Below are positions 42,814 through 51,705 of a stretch of 64,000 nt of DNA, one piece after another. The position numbers and the translations under genes are program-made. Source of the stretch: JALCLA01 sp965653565 (GTDB lineage Bacteria > Pseudomonadota > Gammaproteobacteria > Xanthomonadales > Xanthomonadaceae); contig CBFHAI010000005.1 in assembly GCA_965653565.1 (NCBI GenBank), forward strand, positions 1 through 64,000. The letters are read 5' to 3'. The notes beneath the pieces were generated by a model, which saw only the letters and a program-made list of their open reading frames with translations, was not told the origin of the DNA and searched no databases. How positions within the stretch are numbered: position 1 is the first letter of the stretch; each line of letters begins with the position of its first letter.

Positions 42814-44594
42814 GGCGCCGCGAGTGGTGCGGGTTCGTCGCGGAACTGCAGCCGGTACAACGCGGCGTAGACGCCGCCGCGATCGAGCAGTTCGGCGTGG
42901 CGTCCGAGTTCGACGATGCGGCCGCTGTCCATCACCGCGATCTGATCGGCGTGCTCGACCGTCGATAGCCGATGCGCGATCACCAGCGTGGTGCGGTTGT
43001 GCATCAGCCTTGCCAGTGCATCCTGGATCAGACGTTCGGACTCGGTGTCGAGCGCGCTGGTGGCTTCGTCGAGGATCAACACCGGCGCATCCTTCAGCAG
43101 CGCGCGCGCGATCGCGATGCGCTGGCGCTGGCCGCCCGACAGCAGCGCGCCGCGTTCGCCGACCGGGCTGTGGATGCCTTCGGGCAGCTTCGCGATGAAT
43201 TCCATCGCATTCGCCGCCTCCGCCGCGGCGAGGATGTCGGCCTCGCTGGCGTCGTGCAGCCGGCCGTACGCGATGTTCTCCGCAATCGTGCCGTTGAACA
43301 GCACGACGCGCTGGCTGACCAGGGCGATCTGTGCCCGCAGATCGGCGAGCCGGTATTCCGGCAAGGCCACGCCATCGAGCCGCACCGCACCCGACGTCGG
43401 CTCGTAGAACCGCGGCAGCAGGCTCACCAGGCTGGTCTTGCCGCTGCCGGAGCGGCCGACCAGCGCCGTCACGCTGCCCGGCGCGCAGCGCAGGCTGACG
43501 CCGGCCAGGGCGGCGGCCGCCTGCGTGCTGTAGGCAAGTTCGACGCGATCGAATTCGATCTGGCCGCGCGAGCGTTCGATGCCTTGCGTGCCGCTATCGA
43601 GTTCCGCCGGCGTATCGAGCACGCCGAACAATTCGTCGGCCGCCGCGACGCCGCGCTGGATCGTCGCCTGCACCGTGGTCAGGCGCTTGAGCGAAGGCAA
43701 CATCACCAGCATCGCGGTGATCAGCGACATGAAGGTGCCCGGGCCCATCGTGTCGAGCAGGTCCGGTCGCGTCGCGCGCCATACGATGGCCGCCAGCGCA
43801 CTGGCGGCGACGATCTGGATGGTCGAAGTGCTGAGCGCGTTGGTGCTGGCGATCTTGAGATTCAGGCTCAGCGCCTGCGCCGTCGCATTCGAGAAACGTT
43901 CGGCTTCGCGCGCCTGCGCGCCGTAGATGCGCACTTCGCGATTGCCTTCGACGGCTTCTTCGACGCGGCCGGTGACATCGCCCATCGAACCCTGGATGCG
44001 TCGATTGATGCGCCGATAACGCTTGCCGACGAAGCGCCAGACGACCGCCGTCAGCGGCACCATCACCAGCAGATACAAGGTCAGGCTCGGGCTGTGCCAG
44101 AGCATCACCAGCAGCATCGCCAGCACGGTGAGGCTGTCGAGCACCATCACCTTGACCGCCTCGGCGCAGGCCTGCGCCACCTGTTCGGCGCTGTACACCA
44201 CGCGCGAAATCACCTGCCCGGCCGGCTCGCGATCGAAATACGCCGCCGGCAGCCGCTGATAGTGGCCGAACACCTGCACGCGCAGATCGCGCACCACGCT
44301 GCGGCCGACGCGCGCGGTGCCGTAGTCGCCGAGATAGGTCGCGAAACCGCGCATCAAAAACAGGCCGACCAGCAGCGGCGGCATCCACGCGATGGCCGCT
44401 GCGTTGCGCGCGACGAACAGCTCGTCGAGCATCGGCTTGATCAGATAGGTGAACAGCGCGGTGGCCGCGGCATCGAACACCATGCCCGTCACTGCCAGCA
44501 CCGCGAAGCCCCAGTAAGGTTTCGCGTACGACAACAGCCGGCGATAGATCGCCGCGGCGCCCGCGGCCGGCGCGCGCACCGCCGTCACATTCAT
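42810..44594 (-). CDS. msbA: Lipid A export ATP-binding/permease protein
   Basis: Homodimeric ABC exporter that flips lipid A-core across the inner membrane. 594 residues with six N-terminal membrane segments. The nucleotide-binding domain has Walker A GRSGSGKTS, signature LLSGGQRQRIAIARALL, Walker B VLILDEATSALD and the H-loop (VIAHRLSTVEHAD). It overlaps exbD and lpxK by 4 bp each, the usual exbBD-msbA-lpxK arrangement. Confidence 0.96.
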   Translation of the reverse strand: MNVTAVRAPAAGAAAIYRRLLSYAKPYWGFAVLAVTGMVFDAAATALFTYLIKPMLDELFVARNAAAIAWMPPLLVGLFLMRGFATYLGDYGTARVGRSVVRDLRVQVFGHYQRLPAAYFDREPAGQVISRVVYSAEQVAQACAEAVKVMVLDSLTVLAMLLVMLWHSPSLTLYLLVMVPLTAVVWRFVGKRYRRINRRIQGSMGDVTGRVEEAVEGNREVRIYGAQAREAERFSNATAQALSLNLKIASTNALSTSTIQIVAASALAAIVWRATRPDLLDTMGPGTFMSLITAMLVMLPSLKRLTTVQATIQRGVAAADELFGVLDTPAELDSGTQGIERSRGQIEFDRVELAYSTQAAAALAGVSLRCAPGSVTALVGRSGSGKTSLVSLLPRFYEPTSGAVRLDGVALPEYRLADLRAQIALVSQRVVLFNGTIAENIAYGRLHDASEADILAAAEAANAMEFIAKLPEGIHSPVGERGALLSGGQRQRIAIARALLKDAPVLILDEATSALDTESERLIQDALARLMHNRTTLVIAHRLSTVEHADQIAVMDSGRIVELGRHAELLDRGGVYAALYRLQFRDEPAPLAAP

Positions 44595-45019
44595 TTGGCG
44601 GGCTCGGTGGCCGGCACGGTGGCGATCGACACGTTCTCGAAACCGAGCTGGCCGAGCACGTCCATCGCGGTGACGCCGGCCTGCCACGGCGCGCGCGCAT
44701 CGGCGCGCATCAGCACTTCGCGCTCGCGGTCGTCGCCGGCGAGTTTTTCGATCGCCTCGCGCAGGTCGGCGGCCTCCGGCTTGAGCACTTCGTTGCCGCC
44801 GACGAAATAGCGGCCCTGGTCGTCGACCACGATCAGCAGCGGTTCGCGCTGCGCCTGCGCCGGCGCCACGCTGGCTTCCGGCAGCGCCACCTTCAGTGCG
44901 GCGCGCTGTTCGAAGGTGGTGGTGACGACGAAGAAAATGATCAGCGTGAGTACCACGTCGATCAGCGGCACCAGCCCGATTTCCGGCTCGTCGTGCAGCC
45001 GGTTATTCGTCAGCCTCAT
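44591..45019 (-). CDS. exbD: ExbD/TolR-family biopolymer transport protein
   Basis: Single-pass inner-membrane protein of 142 residues working with ExbB to convert proton flow to mechanical work. The transmembrane helix contains the proton-relay Asp in LVPLIDVVLTLIIFFVVTT. The periplasmic domain ends in VLGQLGFENVSIAT. It overlaps exbB and msbA by 4 bp. No tonB gene is adjacent, so the partner could be TonB or a different one; position in a lipid A export operon has led others to propose a role there, which I cannot test. Confidence 0.93.
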   Translation of the reverse strand: MRLTNNRLHDEPEIGLVPLIDVVLTLIIFFVVTTTFEQRAALKVALPEASVAPAQAQREPLLIVVDDQGRYFVGGNEVLKPEAADLREAIEKLAGDDREREVLMRADARAPWQAGVTAMDVLGQLGFENVSIATVPATEPAK

Positions 45020-45657
45020 CCGGCGCTCCGGCGGCGCGGTGCGGGATGGTGCACGGCGCCGGCATCGAGCGTGTCGATCAAGGCGATCGCCTGCTTCTCC
45101 ATATCGATCACGTAATCGAGCACGCGGCCGCGGAAATAGCGGTAGAACATCAGCGCCGGGATCGCCACCACCAGGCCCGCGGCGGTGGTGACCAGCGCCT
45201 GGCCGATGCCGCCGGCCAGCTGCGCCACATCGCCCACGCCGTTCTGCAGGATGTCGAAGAACATCTTGATCATGCCGATCACGGTGCCGAGCAGGCCGAG
45301 CAGCGGCGCGACGCCGGCGATCGTGCCGAGCGTGTTGAGAAAGCGTTCGAGCTGGTGCACGACATGGCGGCCGACGTCCTCGACGCGCTCCTTGATGATT
45401 TCGCGCGGCCGGTGCCGCACATCGATGCCGGCCGACAGCAGTTCGCCGAGCGGCGAGTTGCGCCGCAGCGCTTCGACATGGGCCGGATCGAGTTTGTGCT
45501 GCGCCGCCCACTCGCGCACTTCGTCGCCCAGGCCGGGCGGAAGCACGGCTTTGCGCCGCAGGGTCCAGAAACGCTCGAGCACGATGGCAAGCGCAATGGC
45601 CGAACAGATCATGATGGGCCACATGACCCAACCGCCGGCGATCAACAGTTCCAGCAC
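45016..45657 (-). CDS. exbB: ExbB/TolQ/MotA-family proton channel
   Basis: 213-residue inner-membrane protein with three membrane segments: one at the N-terminus (WVMWPIMICSAIALAIVLERF) and two in the C-terminal half. The C-terminal half (LGTIAGVAPLLGLLGTVIGMI, LVTTAAGLVVAIPALMFYRYF) holds the conserved Thr residues of the channel. It is coupled to exbD. The 80-bp gap from comEC may hold a promoter but nothing distinctive is visible. Confidence 0.95.
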   Translation of the reverse strand: MLELLIAGGWVMWPIMICSAIALAIVLERFWTLRRKAVLPPGLGDEVREWAAQHKLDPAHVEALRRNSPLGELLSAGIDVRHRPREIIKERVEDVGRHVVHQLERFLNTLGTIAGVAPLLGLLGTVIGMIKMFFDILQNGVGDVAQLAGGIGQALVTTAAGLVVAIPALMFYRYFRGRVLDYVIDMEKQAIALIDTLDAGAVHHPAPRRRSAG

Positions 45658-45737
45658 GCGGAATTTCCAGTGACTAGCGGCCGGGGCCGCGGTGCCCGAA
45701 TCTTAGCAGCCGGCGCGCGGGCGGCCACCTCGCCCGG

Positions 45738-48062
45738 CTACTCTTCGCGCCACCAGCGCGGCCGACTGCGACGCAGCGCACGCACCGGCGTCGCACCGTT
45801 CGGGCCGAGCCGCAGGCCCAGCGCGCCGCCGTCGGCGGTCTGCGACACAGCGACACCCGCCCCGGTGTAGCGCGCCAGCACGTCTTCACGCGGCAAGCCG
45901 AAGCGGTTGCGGTGGCCGACGCCGATCAATGCGAGCTCCGGATCGACCCGTTCGATGAATTCGCGCGACGACGAGGTGCGGCTGCCGTGATGCGGCATGA
46001 CGAGCACGGTGGATCGCAGATCGTGCCAGGCCAGGCGCAACAATCGCGCCTCGATCGTCGACGAAATATCGCCCGGAATCAGAATCGCCGAAGCACCGGT
46101 TGCGACGCGCAGGACGCAGGAACTGTCGTTGTCCAGATAGGGAAAGTCCGGCGGCGGATGCAGCAACGCGAAGCTCACGCCGTTCCAGCGCCAGTGCGTG
46201 CCCGCGATGCAGCGATCGGCGGCGCGCTGCGGATCGGCGGCGAACACCTGCGGCGGCGCGAATGCGCGCAGCACGGCGTCGCTGCCGCCGGCGTGATCGT
46301 TGTGGCCGTGGCTTTCGACGTAGACATCGAGGCGGTCCACCCCGAGCGCACGCAACGCGGGCACCACCGTCGCTTCACCCTGATCCAGACCGCCTTCGAA
46401 CGCAGGCCCGGCGTCGTACAGCAGCGCGTGGTCGCGCGTGCGCAAAAGAATCGACAACCCCTGCCCGACGTCGAACATCGTGACGTCGACTTCGCCCTCC
46501 CGAAGTCCATCGCGCGCCGGCAGCAGCAGCGGCAGGAACAGCAGCGCCGCGAGCGGCTTGCCGGGCACCCCGCGCGGCAACAGCAGCCAGCCGGCACCGA
46601 GCAGCGAAAAGGCCAGCGCGAGCGTCGACGCCTCTGGCAGATAAGCGATCGACCCACGCCACGCCGCCGCGGTTTCGAGGCCCAGCCACAACCACTCCAT
46701 CAGCCATGCCGCCGCGATGAAAAACGGTGCGCCGAGCGCCGGCGCACACAGCGCCGCTGCGGTGCCGACCAGCGTGAGCGGCACCACGACAAAACTGACC
46801 CACGGCACGGCGAGCAGATTCGCGAATGGGCCGACCAGCGAGGCCTGCCCGAAGAACCACACGGTCAACGGCAACAGGCTCAAGGTCATCACGCCCTGCG
46901 CGGAAATCAGCGCGCGCCACGCGGCTTGCGGCGACTCGCGCGGCAGGCACCACAACAGCCACGCGACGCCGAGGAACGATAGCCAGAATCCGGCGCCGAG
47001 CAGGCTCAAAGGATCGAACAGCAACACCGCACAGGCGGTGAGCGCGAAGGCCTGTCGACCCGCGACGGGCCGCCGCAACACCACCGCCAGCAGCACTGCG
47101 GCGATCATCAACAAGGTGCGCACCGTCGGCAGCGCGAAACCAGCCAGTGCCGTGTAGCCGGCTGCGGCGACGAGCGCAGCGGCCGCCGCGCTTTGCGGAA
47201 GCGGAAGCCGCAAGCCGATGCGCGGCATCGTTCGATGCGCAGCTCGCATCAACAATGCGCCCAGCCCTGCGACGAGCCCGACATGCAGCCCGGAAATCGC
47301 GATCAGGTGCGCGATGCCGGTGGCGCGCAGCACTTCCCAATCGTGCTCGTCGAGCGCACGCGTATCGCCGACGGCCAGCGCCTGCACGAACCGGCCGCGC
47401 CGACCGCCGACCGCGTCCGCGATCGCATCCGAAACGCGCAGCCGCGTCGCATCGATGCCGCCACCGGCCGAAATCTGCCTGTTTTCCGGCCCTTCCCGCA
47501 CATAACCGGTGGCCGCGAGCCGGCGCTCGAGCGCGTGGCGTTCGAAATCGAATCCGCCGGGATTGACGCCGCCACGCGGACGTTTCAAGCGCACATCGAG
47601 TTGCCATCGGCTGCCCGGCGGCAAGTCGGCGGCCGAGCGGTACCAACCTAGCCGCAGGCGTCTGCCTTGCAGGACTTCGGCCGGCCCGGTCGCGCGCACG
47701 ACATCGAAATCGAATCGCAGGTTCGCCACCTGCCGTTGCGGCAGGTTGGCGACGATGCCTTCGACACGCAGATCGACGCCTTCCAGCTCGATCGGCAACC
47801 GCTGCTGCATGGCCCAGCCACCGTGCAGGCAGGTCCAGGCCAAGCCGAACAACAGCGCACCGAACGGCCGAAAGAACGAACCGCGCAACAGCAGCAAGAT
47901 CGCGAGCAGCAGGACCGCAGCCGACAGCAACGCACTCGGCAAACGGGCCAGCGAAAACGCCGCCAGAGCGCCAAAAGTCGCGCTCGTCGCCGACGCAAGG
48001 CCGACGAGCGGGAAGTTTGTCTTGCGAAGAACCGTCGGCCAGGCCGGACGGTTCGCGGGCAT
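45738..48062 (-). CDS. comEC: DNA internalisation protein ComEC/Rec2
   Basis: Inner-membrane channel for single-stranded DNA entry during natural transformation. 774 residues. An N-terminal region with an OB-like periplasmic domain (LRVEGIVANLPQRQVANL) and the Competence membrane domain (HLIAISGLHVGLVAGLGALL) have about ten membrane segments. They precede a metallo-beta-lactamase-like domain (TMFDVGQGLSILLRT, ESHGHNDHAGGSDAVL, VMPHHGSRTS). It is full length, which, with the type IV pilus genes here, suggests the host may be naturally competent. The start is 2 bp after lolD. Confidence 0.95.
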   Translation of the reverse strand: MPANRPAWPTVLRKTNFPLVGLASATSATFGALAAFSLARLPSALLSAAVLLLAILLLLRGSFFRPFGALLFGLAWTCLHGGWAMQQRLPIELEGVDLRVEGIVANLPQRQVANLRFDFDVVRATGPAEVLQGRRLRLGWYRSAADLPPGSRWQLDVRLKRPRGGVNPGGFDFERHALERRLAATGYVREGPENRQISAGGGIDATRLRVSDAIADAVGGRRGRFVQALAVGDTRALDEHDWEVLRATGIAHLIAISGLHVGLVAGLGALLMRAAHRTMPRIGLRLPLPQSAAAAALVAAAGYTALAGFALPTVRTLLMIAAVLLAVVLRRPVAGRQAFALTACAVLLFDPLSLLGAGFWLSFLGVAWLLWCLPRESPQAAWRALISAQGVMTLSLLPLTVWFFGQASLVGPFANLLAVPWVSFVVVPLTLVGTAAALCAPALGAPFFIAAAWLMEWLWLGLETAAAWRGSIAYLPEASTLALAFSLLGAGWLLLPRGVPGKPLAALLFLPLLLPARDGLREGEVDVTMFDVGQGLSILLRTRDHALLYDAGPAFEGGLDQGEATVVPALRALGVDRLDVYVESHGHNDHAGGSDAVLRAFAPPQVFAADPQRAADRCIAGTHWRWNGVSFALLHPPPDFPYLDNDSSCVLRVATGASAILIPGDISSTIEARLLRLAWHDLRSTVLVMPHHGSRTSSSREFIERVDPELALIGVGHRNRFGLPREDVLARYTGAGVAVSQTADGGALGLRLGPNGATPVRALRRSRPRWWREE

Positions 48063-48064
48063 CG

Positions 48065-48808
48065 CTAGTCGGCATCCGCCGCGAGCGGCCGCAAGGTGCC
48101 GCCGGCCAGTTCGAGCGTGCGATCCATCGTGCGCGCCAGGCGCCGATCATGCGTCACCAGCACGAAGCTGGTGCCGATTTCGCGATTGAGTTCGAGCATC
48201 AGGCCATAGACCTGCGCTGCGGTTTTCTCATCGAGATTGCCGGTGGGTTCGTCGCCGAGCACGCACGCCGGCCGCGTGACCAGCGCGCGCGCCACCGCAC
48301 AGCGCTGGCGCTCGCCGCCCGACAACTCGCCGGGCTTGTGATGCGTGCGCGCCGATAATCCGACCCGTTCGAGCAACTCGCGCGCTTTCGGCGCGGCGTC
48401 CGCGATGCCGGCACCGCCGATCAGCAGCGGCATCATCACGTTCTCGAGCGCGGTGAATTCCGGCAGCAGATGATGGAACTGGTAGACGAAGCCCAGCGCA
48501 CGATTGCGCAAGCGTCCGCGCGCGGCATCGGACAACGCGCTCATGCGCTCGCCGAGCACCGTCACCTCGCCCGCGCTCACCGAATCGAGCCCGCCGAGCA
48601 GATGCAGCAACGTGCTCTTGCCGGCGCCCGAAGCGCCGACGATGGCCACCGTTTCGCCGCGCGAAATGTCCAGATCGACGCCGGAAAACACCGGCGTATT
48701 GAGCCCGCCCTCGACGTACGTCTTGGCCAACCCGCGACAACTCAGCACCGCGCCCTGCGCCACCGGCTCCGTCTCCCGATTTCCGACTCCCGACTCCCGG
48801 CTACTCAT
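48065..48808 (-). CDS. lolD: Lipoprotein-releasing system ATPase LolD
   Basis: ATPase of the Lol system that releases lipoproteins from the inner membrane. 247 residues. Walker A is VGASGAGKST, signature LSGGERQRCAVARAL, Walker B CVLGDEPTGNLD. The first 18 or so residues (SSRESGVGNRETEPV) are not LolD-like and are encoded by a copy of the dispersed GGGAGTCGGGA-type repeat. The gene may truly begin with this leader, using an ATG that overlaps the permease stop by 8 bp, or at GTG 48748 (VLSCRGLAKTY). It is coupled to the lolC/E gene. Confidence 0.94.
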   Translation of the reverse strand: MSSRESGVGNRETEPVAQGAVLSCRGLAKTYVEGGLNTPVFSGVDLDISRGETVAIVGASGAGKSTLLHLLGGLDSVSAGEVTVLGERMSALSDAARGRLRNRALGFVYQFHHLLPEFTALENVMMPLLIGGAGIADAAPKARELLERVGLSARTHHKPGELSGGERQRCAVARALVTRPACVLGDEPTGNLDEKTAAQVYGLMLELNREIGTSFVLVTHDRRLARTMDRTLELAGGTLRPLAADAD

Positions 48809-50045
48809 AGCGCAACGCCATCGCAGGATCGGTGCGCGAGGCCCGCCAGGCAGGATAAATCGTCGCCATCGTACAAAGCACGAAAGCCACCAGCGCGATC
48901 GTCGCGACGTCATCGACGCGCAATTCGGTCGGCACGCCGGTGATGTAGTAGACGTCGGCCGGCATCAGTTCGAAACCGAGCATCGATTCGAGCCCGGAAA
49001 CCACCAGATGCAGGTTCAAGGTCAAGGCGATGCCGCCGATCAATCCGAGCAGGATGCCGACGATGCCGATCAGCGAACCCTGCACCACGAACACGCCCAT
49101 CACCGAACGCGGACTCAGGCCGAGCGTGCGCAGGATCGCGATGTCGGCCTGCTTGTCGGTGACCAGCATCACCAGCGACGACACCAGGTTGAAGGCGGCC
49201 ACCGCGACGATCAGCGAGAGGATGACGAACATCACGGTCTTCTCCATGCGGATGGCGCGGAAGAAGTTGGTGTGATCGCGACTCCAGTCGCGCACGCGGT
49301 AGAAATCGCCCATGCGATCGGCGAGGTCGCGCGCCACGTTCCAGGCTTCGAACATGTCCTTGAGTTTCAGCCGCACGCCGCTGACGCCGTCGCCCATGCG
49401 CAGCAGCTTCTGCGCGTCCTGCATGTGCACCACCGCGAGTTGCAGGTCGTATTCCTGCATGCCGGCCTCGAAAATGCCGACCACGGTGAAGCGCTTCATC
49501 TGCGGCAGTACGCCGATCGGCGTGCTGCGCGCTTCGGGCACCAGCACCGTCACCGGGTCGCCGACGTCGACGCCGAGCCACAACGCGAGTTCCTTGCCGA
49601 GCACGATGCCGAAACCGCCCGGCTTCAGGTCGGCCAGTGCGCCGACTTTCATCTTCGACGAAAGCTCCGACACGGCCGGATCGAGTTCCGGCAATACGCC
49701 GCGCAACAGCGCGCCCTGATTGCGCGCGCCGTTGAGCAGCGATTCGCGCTCGATGTACGGCGCAGCGCCGAGCACGCGCGGGTCTTCCTGCGCCATCCGC
49801 ACGGCGCTGGGCCAGTCTTTCAAACTCTGCCCCGCCCCGCTCACGGTCGCGTGCGAAACCATGCCCAGAATGCGCGAACGCAATTCTTTTTCGAAGCCGT
49901 TCATCACCGATATCGTCGCGATCAGCGCGACCACGCCGAGCGCGATGCCGAGCATCGAGGCCAGCGAAATGAAGGAAATGAAACTGTTGCGGCGCTTGGC
50001 ACGGATGTAGCGCAGGCCGATAGCCAGTTCGATCGGCCTAAACAT
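48801..50045 (-). CDS. lolC: Lipoprotein-releasing permease, LolC/LolE (LolF-type)
   Basis: Inner-membrane permease that extracts outer-membrane lipoproteins. 414 residues. An N-terminal membrane segment (SFISFISLASMLGIALGVVAL) is followed by a large periplasmic domain and three C-terminal segments (FVILSLIVAVAAFNLVSSLVM, LIGIVGILLGLIGGIALTL and the last near VATIALVAFVLCTMATIYPA). Only one permease gene is present beside lolD, so the complex is probably LolF2-D2 rather than LolC-E-D2. The start overlaps ygfX by 8 bp. Confidence 0.93.
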   Translation of the reverse strand: MFRPIELAIGLRYIRAKRRNSFISFISLASMLGIALGVVALIATISVMNGFEKELRSRILGMVSHATVSGAGQSLKDWPSAVRMAQEDPRVLGAAPYIERESLLNGARNQGALLRGVLPELDPAVSELSSKMKVGALADLKPGGFGIVLGKELALWLGVDVGDPVTVLVPEARSTPIGVLPQMKRFTVVGIFEAGMQEYDLQLAVVHMQDAQKLLRMGDGVSGVRLKLKDMFEAWNVARDLADRMGDFYRVRDWSRDHTNFFRAIRMEKTVMFVILSLIVAVAAFNLVSSLVMLVTDKQADIAILRTLGLSPRSVMGVFVVQGSLIGIVGILLGLIGGIALTLNLHLVVSGLESMLGFELMPADVYYITGVPTELRVDDVATIALVAFVLCTMATIYPAWRASRTDPAMALRYE

Positions 50046-50469
50046 GCGCGGCGTCTCCCGCGGGTCGGTTGGCAGGCAGATGTTGCGCGAACCACAGACC
50101 GAGGCGCCGGCTGGCTTGCGCATCGAGCGTATCGGGCAACCACAGCCAGCGGTACAGCTGCCCGCCGTCCGCCATCGTCAGCAGCGTGAGCGGGCCGCGT
50201 CGCTGCAGCAGCTTCGGTTCGAGCTCGTGTTCGTTGCCGTCGCCGCCGACCGCGGTCACCGTACCGTCGCTGCGGAAAACCAGGGTGCGGTCCATCGCGC
50301 CGTCGTTGCGCGGCCATGCCACGAGCAGCAGCACCGGGACCAGCAACGCAACGATCGCCGGGACCGCCGAGAACAGCAACGACACCATCGCGAGCGCCGC
50401 CAGCATCAGCAGGGCGGCGCGCAGCAGCATCGACGGTCGCGGTTCAATCCGCAGCGGTGGCGAGAACAT
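50038..50469 (-). CDS. YgfX/CptA-like small inner-membrane protein
   Basis: 143 residues from MFSPPLRIEPRPSMLL. Two membrane segments (about 15-33 and 34-52) are followed by a soluble domain with VFRSDGTVTAVGG and LYRWLWLPDTLDAQASRRL, ending in LWFAQHL. The fold and position directly after sdhE match ygfX (cptA) of E. coli, a membrane partner of SdhE that also affects MreB/FtsZ in that species. The gene overlaps sdhE by 26 bp and lolC/E by 8 bp. The assignment relies on context as much as on sequence. Confidence 0.78.
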   Translation of the reverse strand: MFSPPLRIEPRPSMLLRAALLMLAALAMVSLLFSAVPAIVALLVPVLLLVAWPRNDGAMDRTLVFRSDGTVTAVGGDGNEHELEPKLLQRRGPLTLLTMADGGQLYRWLWLPDTLDAQASRRLGLWFAQHLPANRPAGDAAHV

Positions 50470-50713
50470 GTCGGACAGCGGCTTCCAGTTCCGGATCGGT
50501 GGGACGAGTATGGCCGAGGAACCAGCGCCAGAGTTCGTCATCCTCGCATTCGAGCAGGCGTTCGAACCGGGCGCGCTCGGAAGGTTCCGCCGCGGCCCAG
50601 CCGCGATCGAGAAAACCTTCGAGCAGACGATCGAGCTCGCGCATGCCGCGCCGGCAGCGCCAGCGCAGACGTTTTTGCGCGGCGTCTTCAGTCACCCGAT
50701 GAAACCCACCCAC
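50444..50713 (-). CDS. sdhE: FAD assembly factor SdhE
   Basis: Small cytoplasmic protein, 89 residues, promoting covalent flavin attachment to SdhA. The motif RRGMRELD contains the RGxxE signature, and ECEDDELWRWFLGH is the typical second half. It lies 13 bp after sdhB. A downstream GTG (HRVTEDA) could be an alternative start, since the family usually begins just before the R-rich helix. Confidence 0.93.
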   Translation of the reverse strand: MGGFHRVTEDAAQKRLRWRCRRGMRELDRLLEGFLDRGWAAAEPSERARFERLLECEDDELWRWFLGHTRPTDPELEAAVRHVLATAAD

Positions 50714-50726
50714 GCTGCACGGCGAA

Positions 50727-51515
50727 TCACGCCCCGCGCCGCTTGATCATCAGTTTCTTGATCTCGCCGATCGCCTGCGCCGGGTTCAATCCCTTCGGGC
50801 AGGTGCGCGAGCAATTCATGATGGTGTGGCAGCGGTACAGGCGGAACGGGTCTTCCAGATCGTCGAGGCGTTCGCCGGTGTCGTCGTCGCGGCTGTCGAC
50901 GATCCAGCGGTAGGCCTGCAGCAGGATGGCGGGACCGAGGTAACGATCGCCGTTCCACCAATAGCTCGGGCACGAGGTGCTGCAGCACGCGCACAGGATG
51001 CATTCGTACAGGCCGTCGAGCTTCTTGCGCTCTTCCGGCGACTGGCGGCGTTCGCGATCCGGCGGCGGTGGCGTCTGGCTGCGCAGCCAGGGCTTGATCG
51101 AGGCGTACTGCGCATAGAAATGCGTGAGGTCCGGCACCAGATCCTTCACCACCGGCATATGCGGCAGCGGATAGATCGGCACTTCCTTCTTGCCGCAATC
51201 GTCGATCGCCTTGGTGCAGGCCAGCGTGTTGACGCCGTCGATATTCATCGCGCACGAGCCGCAAATGCCTTCGCGACAGGAGCGGCGGAAGGTCAGCGTC
51301 GGATCGACTTCGTTCTTGATCTTGATCAGCGCGTCGAGAACCATCGGCCCGCAGGTGGCCATGTCGAGTTCGTAGGTATCGACGCGCGGGTTGGCATCGT
51401 CGTCCGGATTCCAGCGGTAGACCTTGAACGTGCGCAGCGGCCCTTTCGCGTTTTTCGCGGGAAAATGGCGGCCTTTGCCGACTTTGGAATTCTTCGGGAG
51501 GGTGAATTCGGCCAT
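50727..51515 (-). CDS. sdhB: Succinate dehydrogenase iron-sulfur subunit
   Basis: Transfers electrons from SdhA to the quinone site. 262 residues. The 2Fe-2S site uses Cys80, Cys85, Cys88 and Cys100 (CREGICGSC and TLAC). The second domain has CILCACCSTSCP and CHTIMNCSRTCPKGL for the 4Fe-4S and 3Fe-4S clusters. A 190-bp gap with a palindromic repeat separates it from sdhA, which may lower its level or contain a weak promoter. Confidence 0.97.
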   Translation of the reverse strand: MAEFTLPKNSKVGKGRHFPAKNAKGPLRTFKVYRWNPDDDANPRVDTYELDMATCGPMVLDALIKIKNEVDPTLTFRRSCREGICGSCAMNIDGVNTLACTKAIDDCGKKEVPIYPLPHMPVVKDLVPDLTHFYAQYASIKPWLRSQTPPPPDRERRQSPEERKKLDGLYECILCACCSTSCPSYWWNGDRYLGPAILLQAYRWIVDSRDDDTGERLDDLEDPFRLYRCHTIMNCSRTCPKGLNPAQAIGEIKKLMIKRRGA

Positions 51516-51567
51516 TGCTGCTGGGTGTCCGGTGGCTTGCTGCGTTTTTGATTGACTGTGGGGCCGG

Positions 51568-51694
51568 GAATCGGGAATCGGGAGAAAGCCCAGCGGCTCC
51601 GCTCTGAATCCCTACTCCCTACTCCCGCTCTAACACTCGAATCGCGACCCGGTACAAGAGCAAAGCGGCTTCGCTCTCTCCCGATTCCCGATTC
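51568..51694. repeat. Inverted-repeat element between sdhA and sdhB
   Basis: An 18-bp perfect inverted repeat, GAATCGGGAATCGGGAGA at 51568-51585 and its complement at 51677-51694, flanks 91 bp. That interval contains smaller palindromes (AGCGGCTCCGCT) and direct repeats. The GGGAATC unit also occurs in the lolD 5' region (48773-48803). No gene fits here. It looks like a miniature dispersed element or a REP pair, and lies in an operon that would otherwise be continuous. Confidence 0.65.
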
Positions 51695-51705
51695 GCCGCT
51701 CCGAC

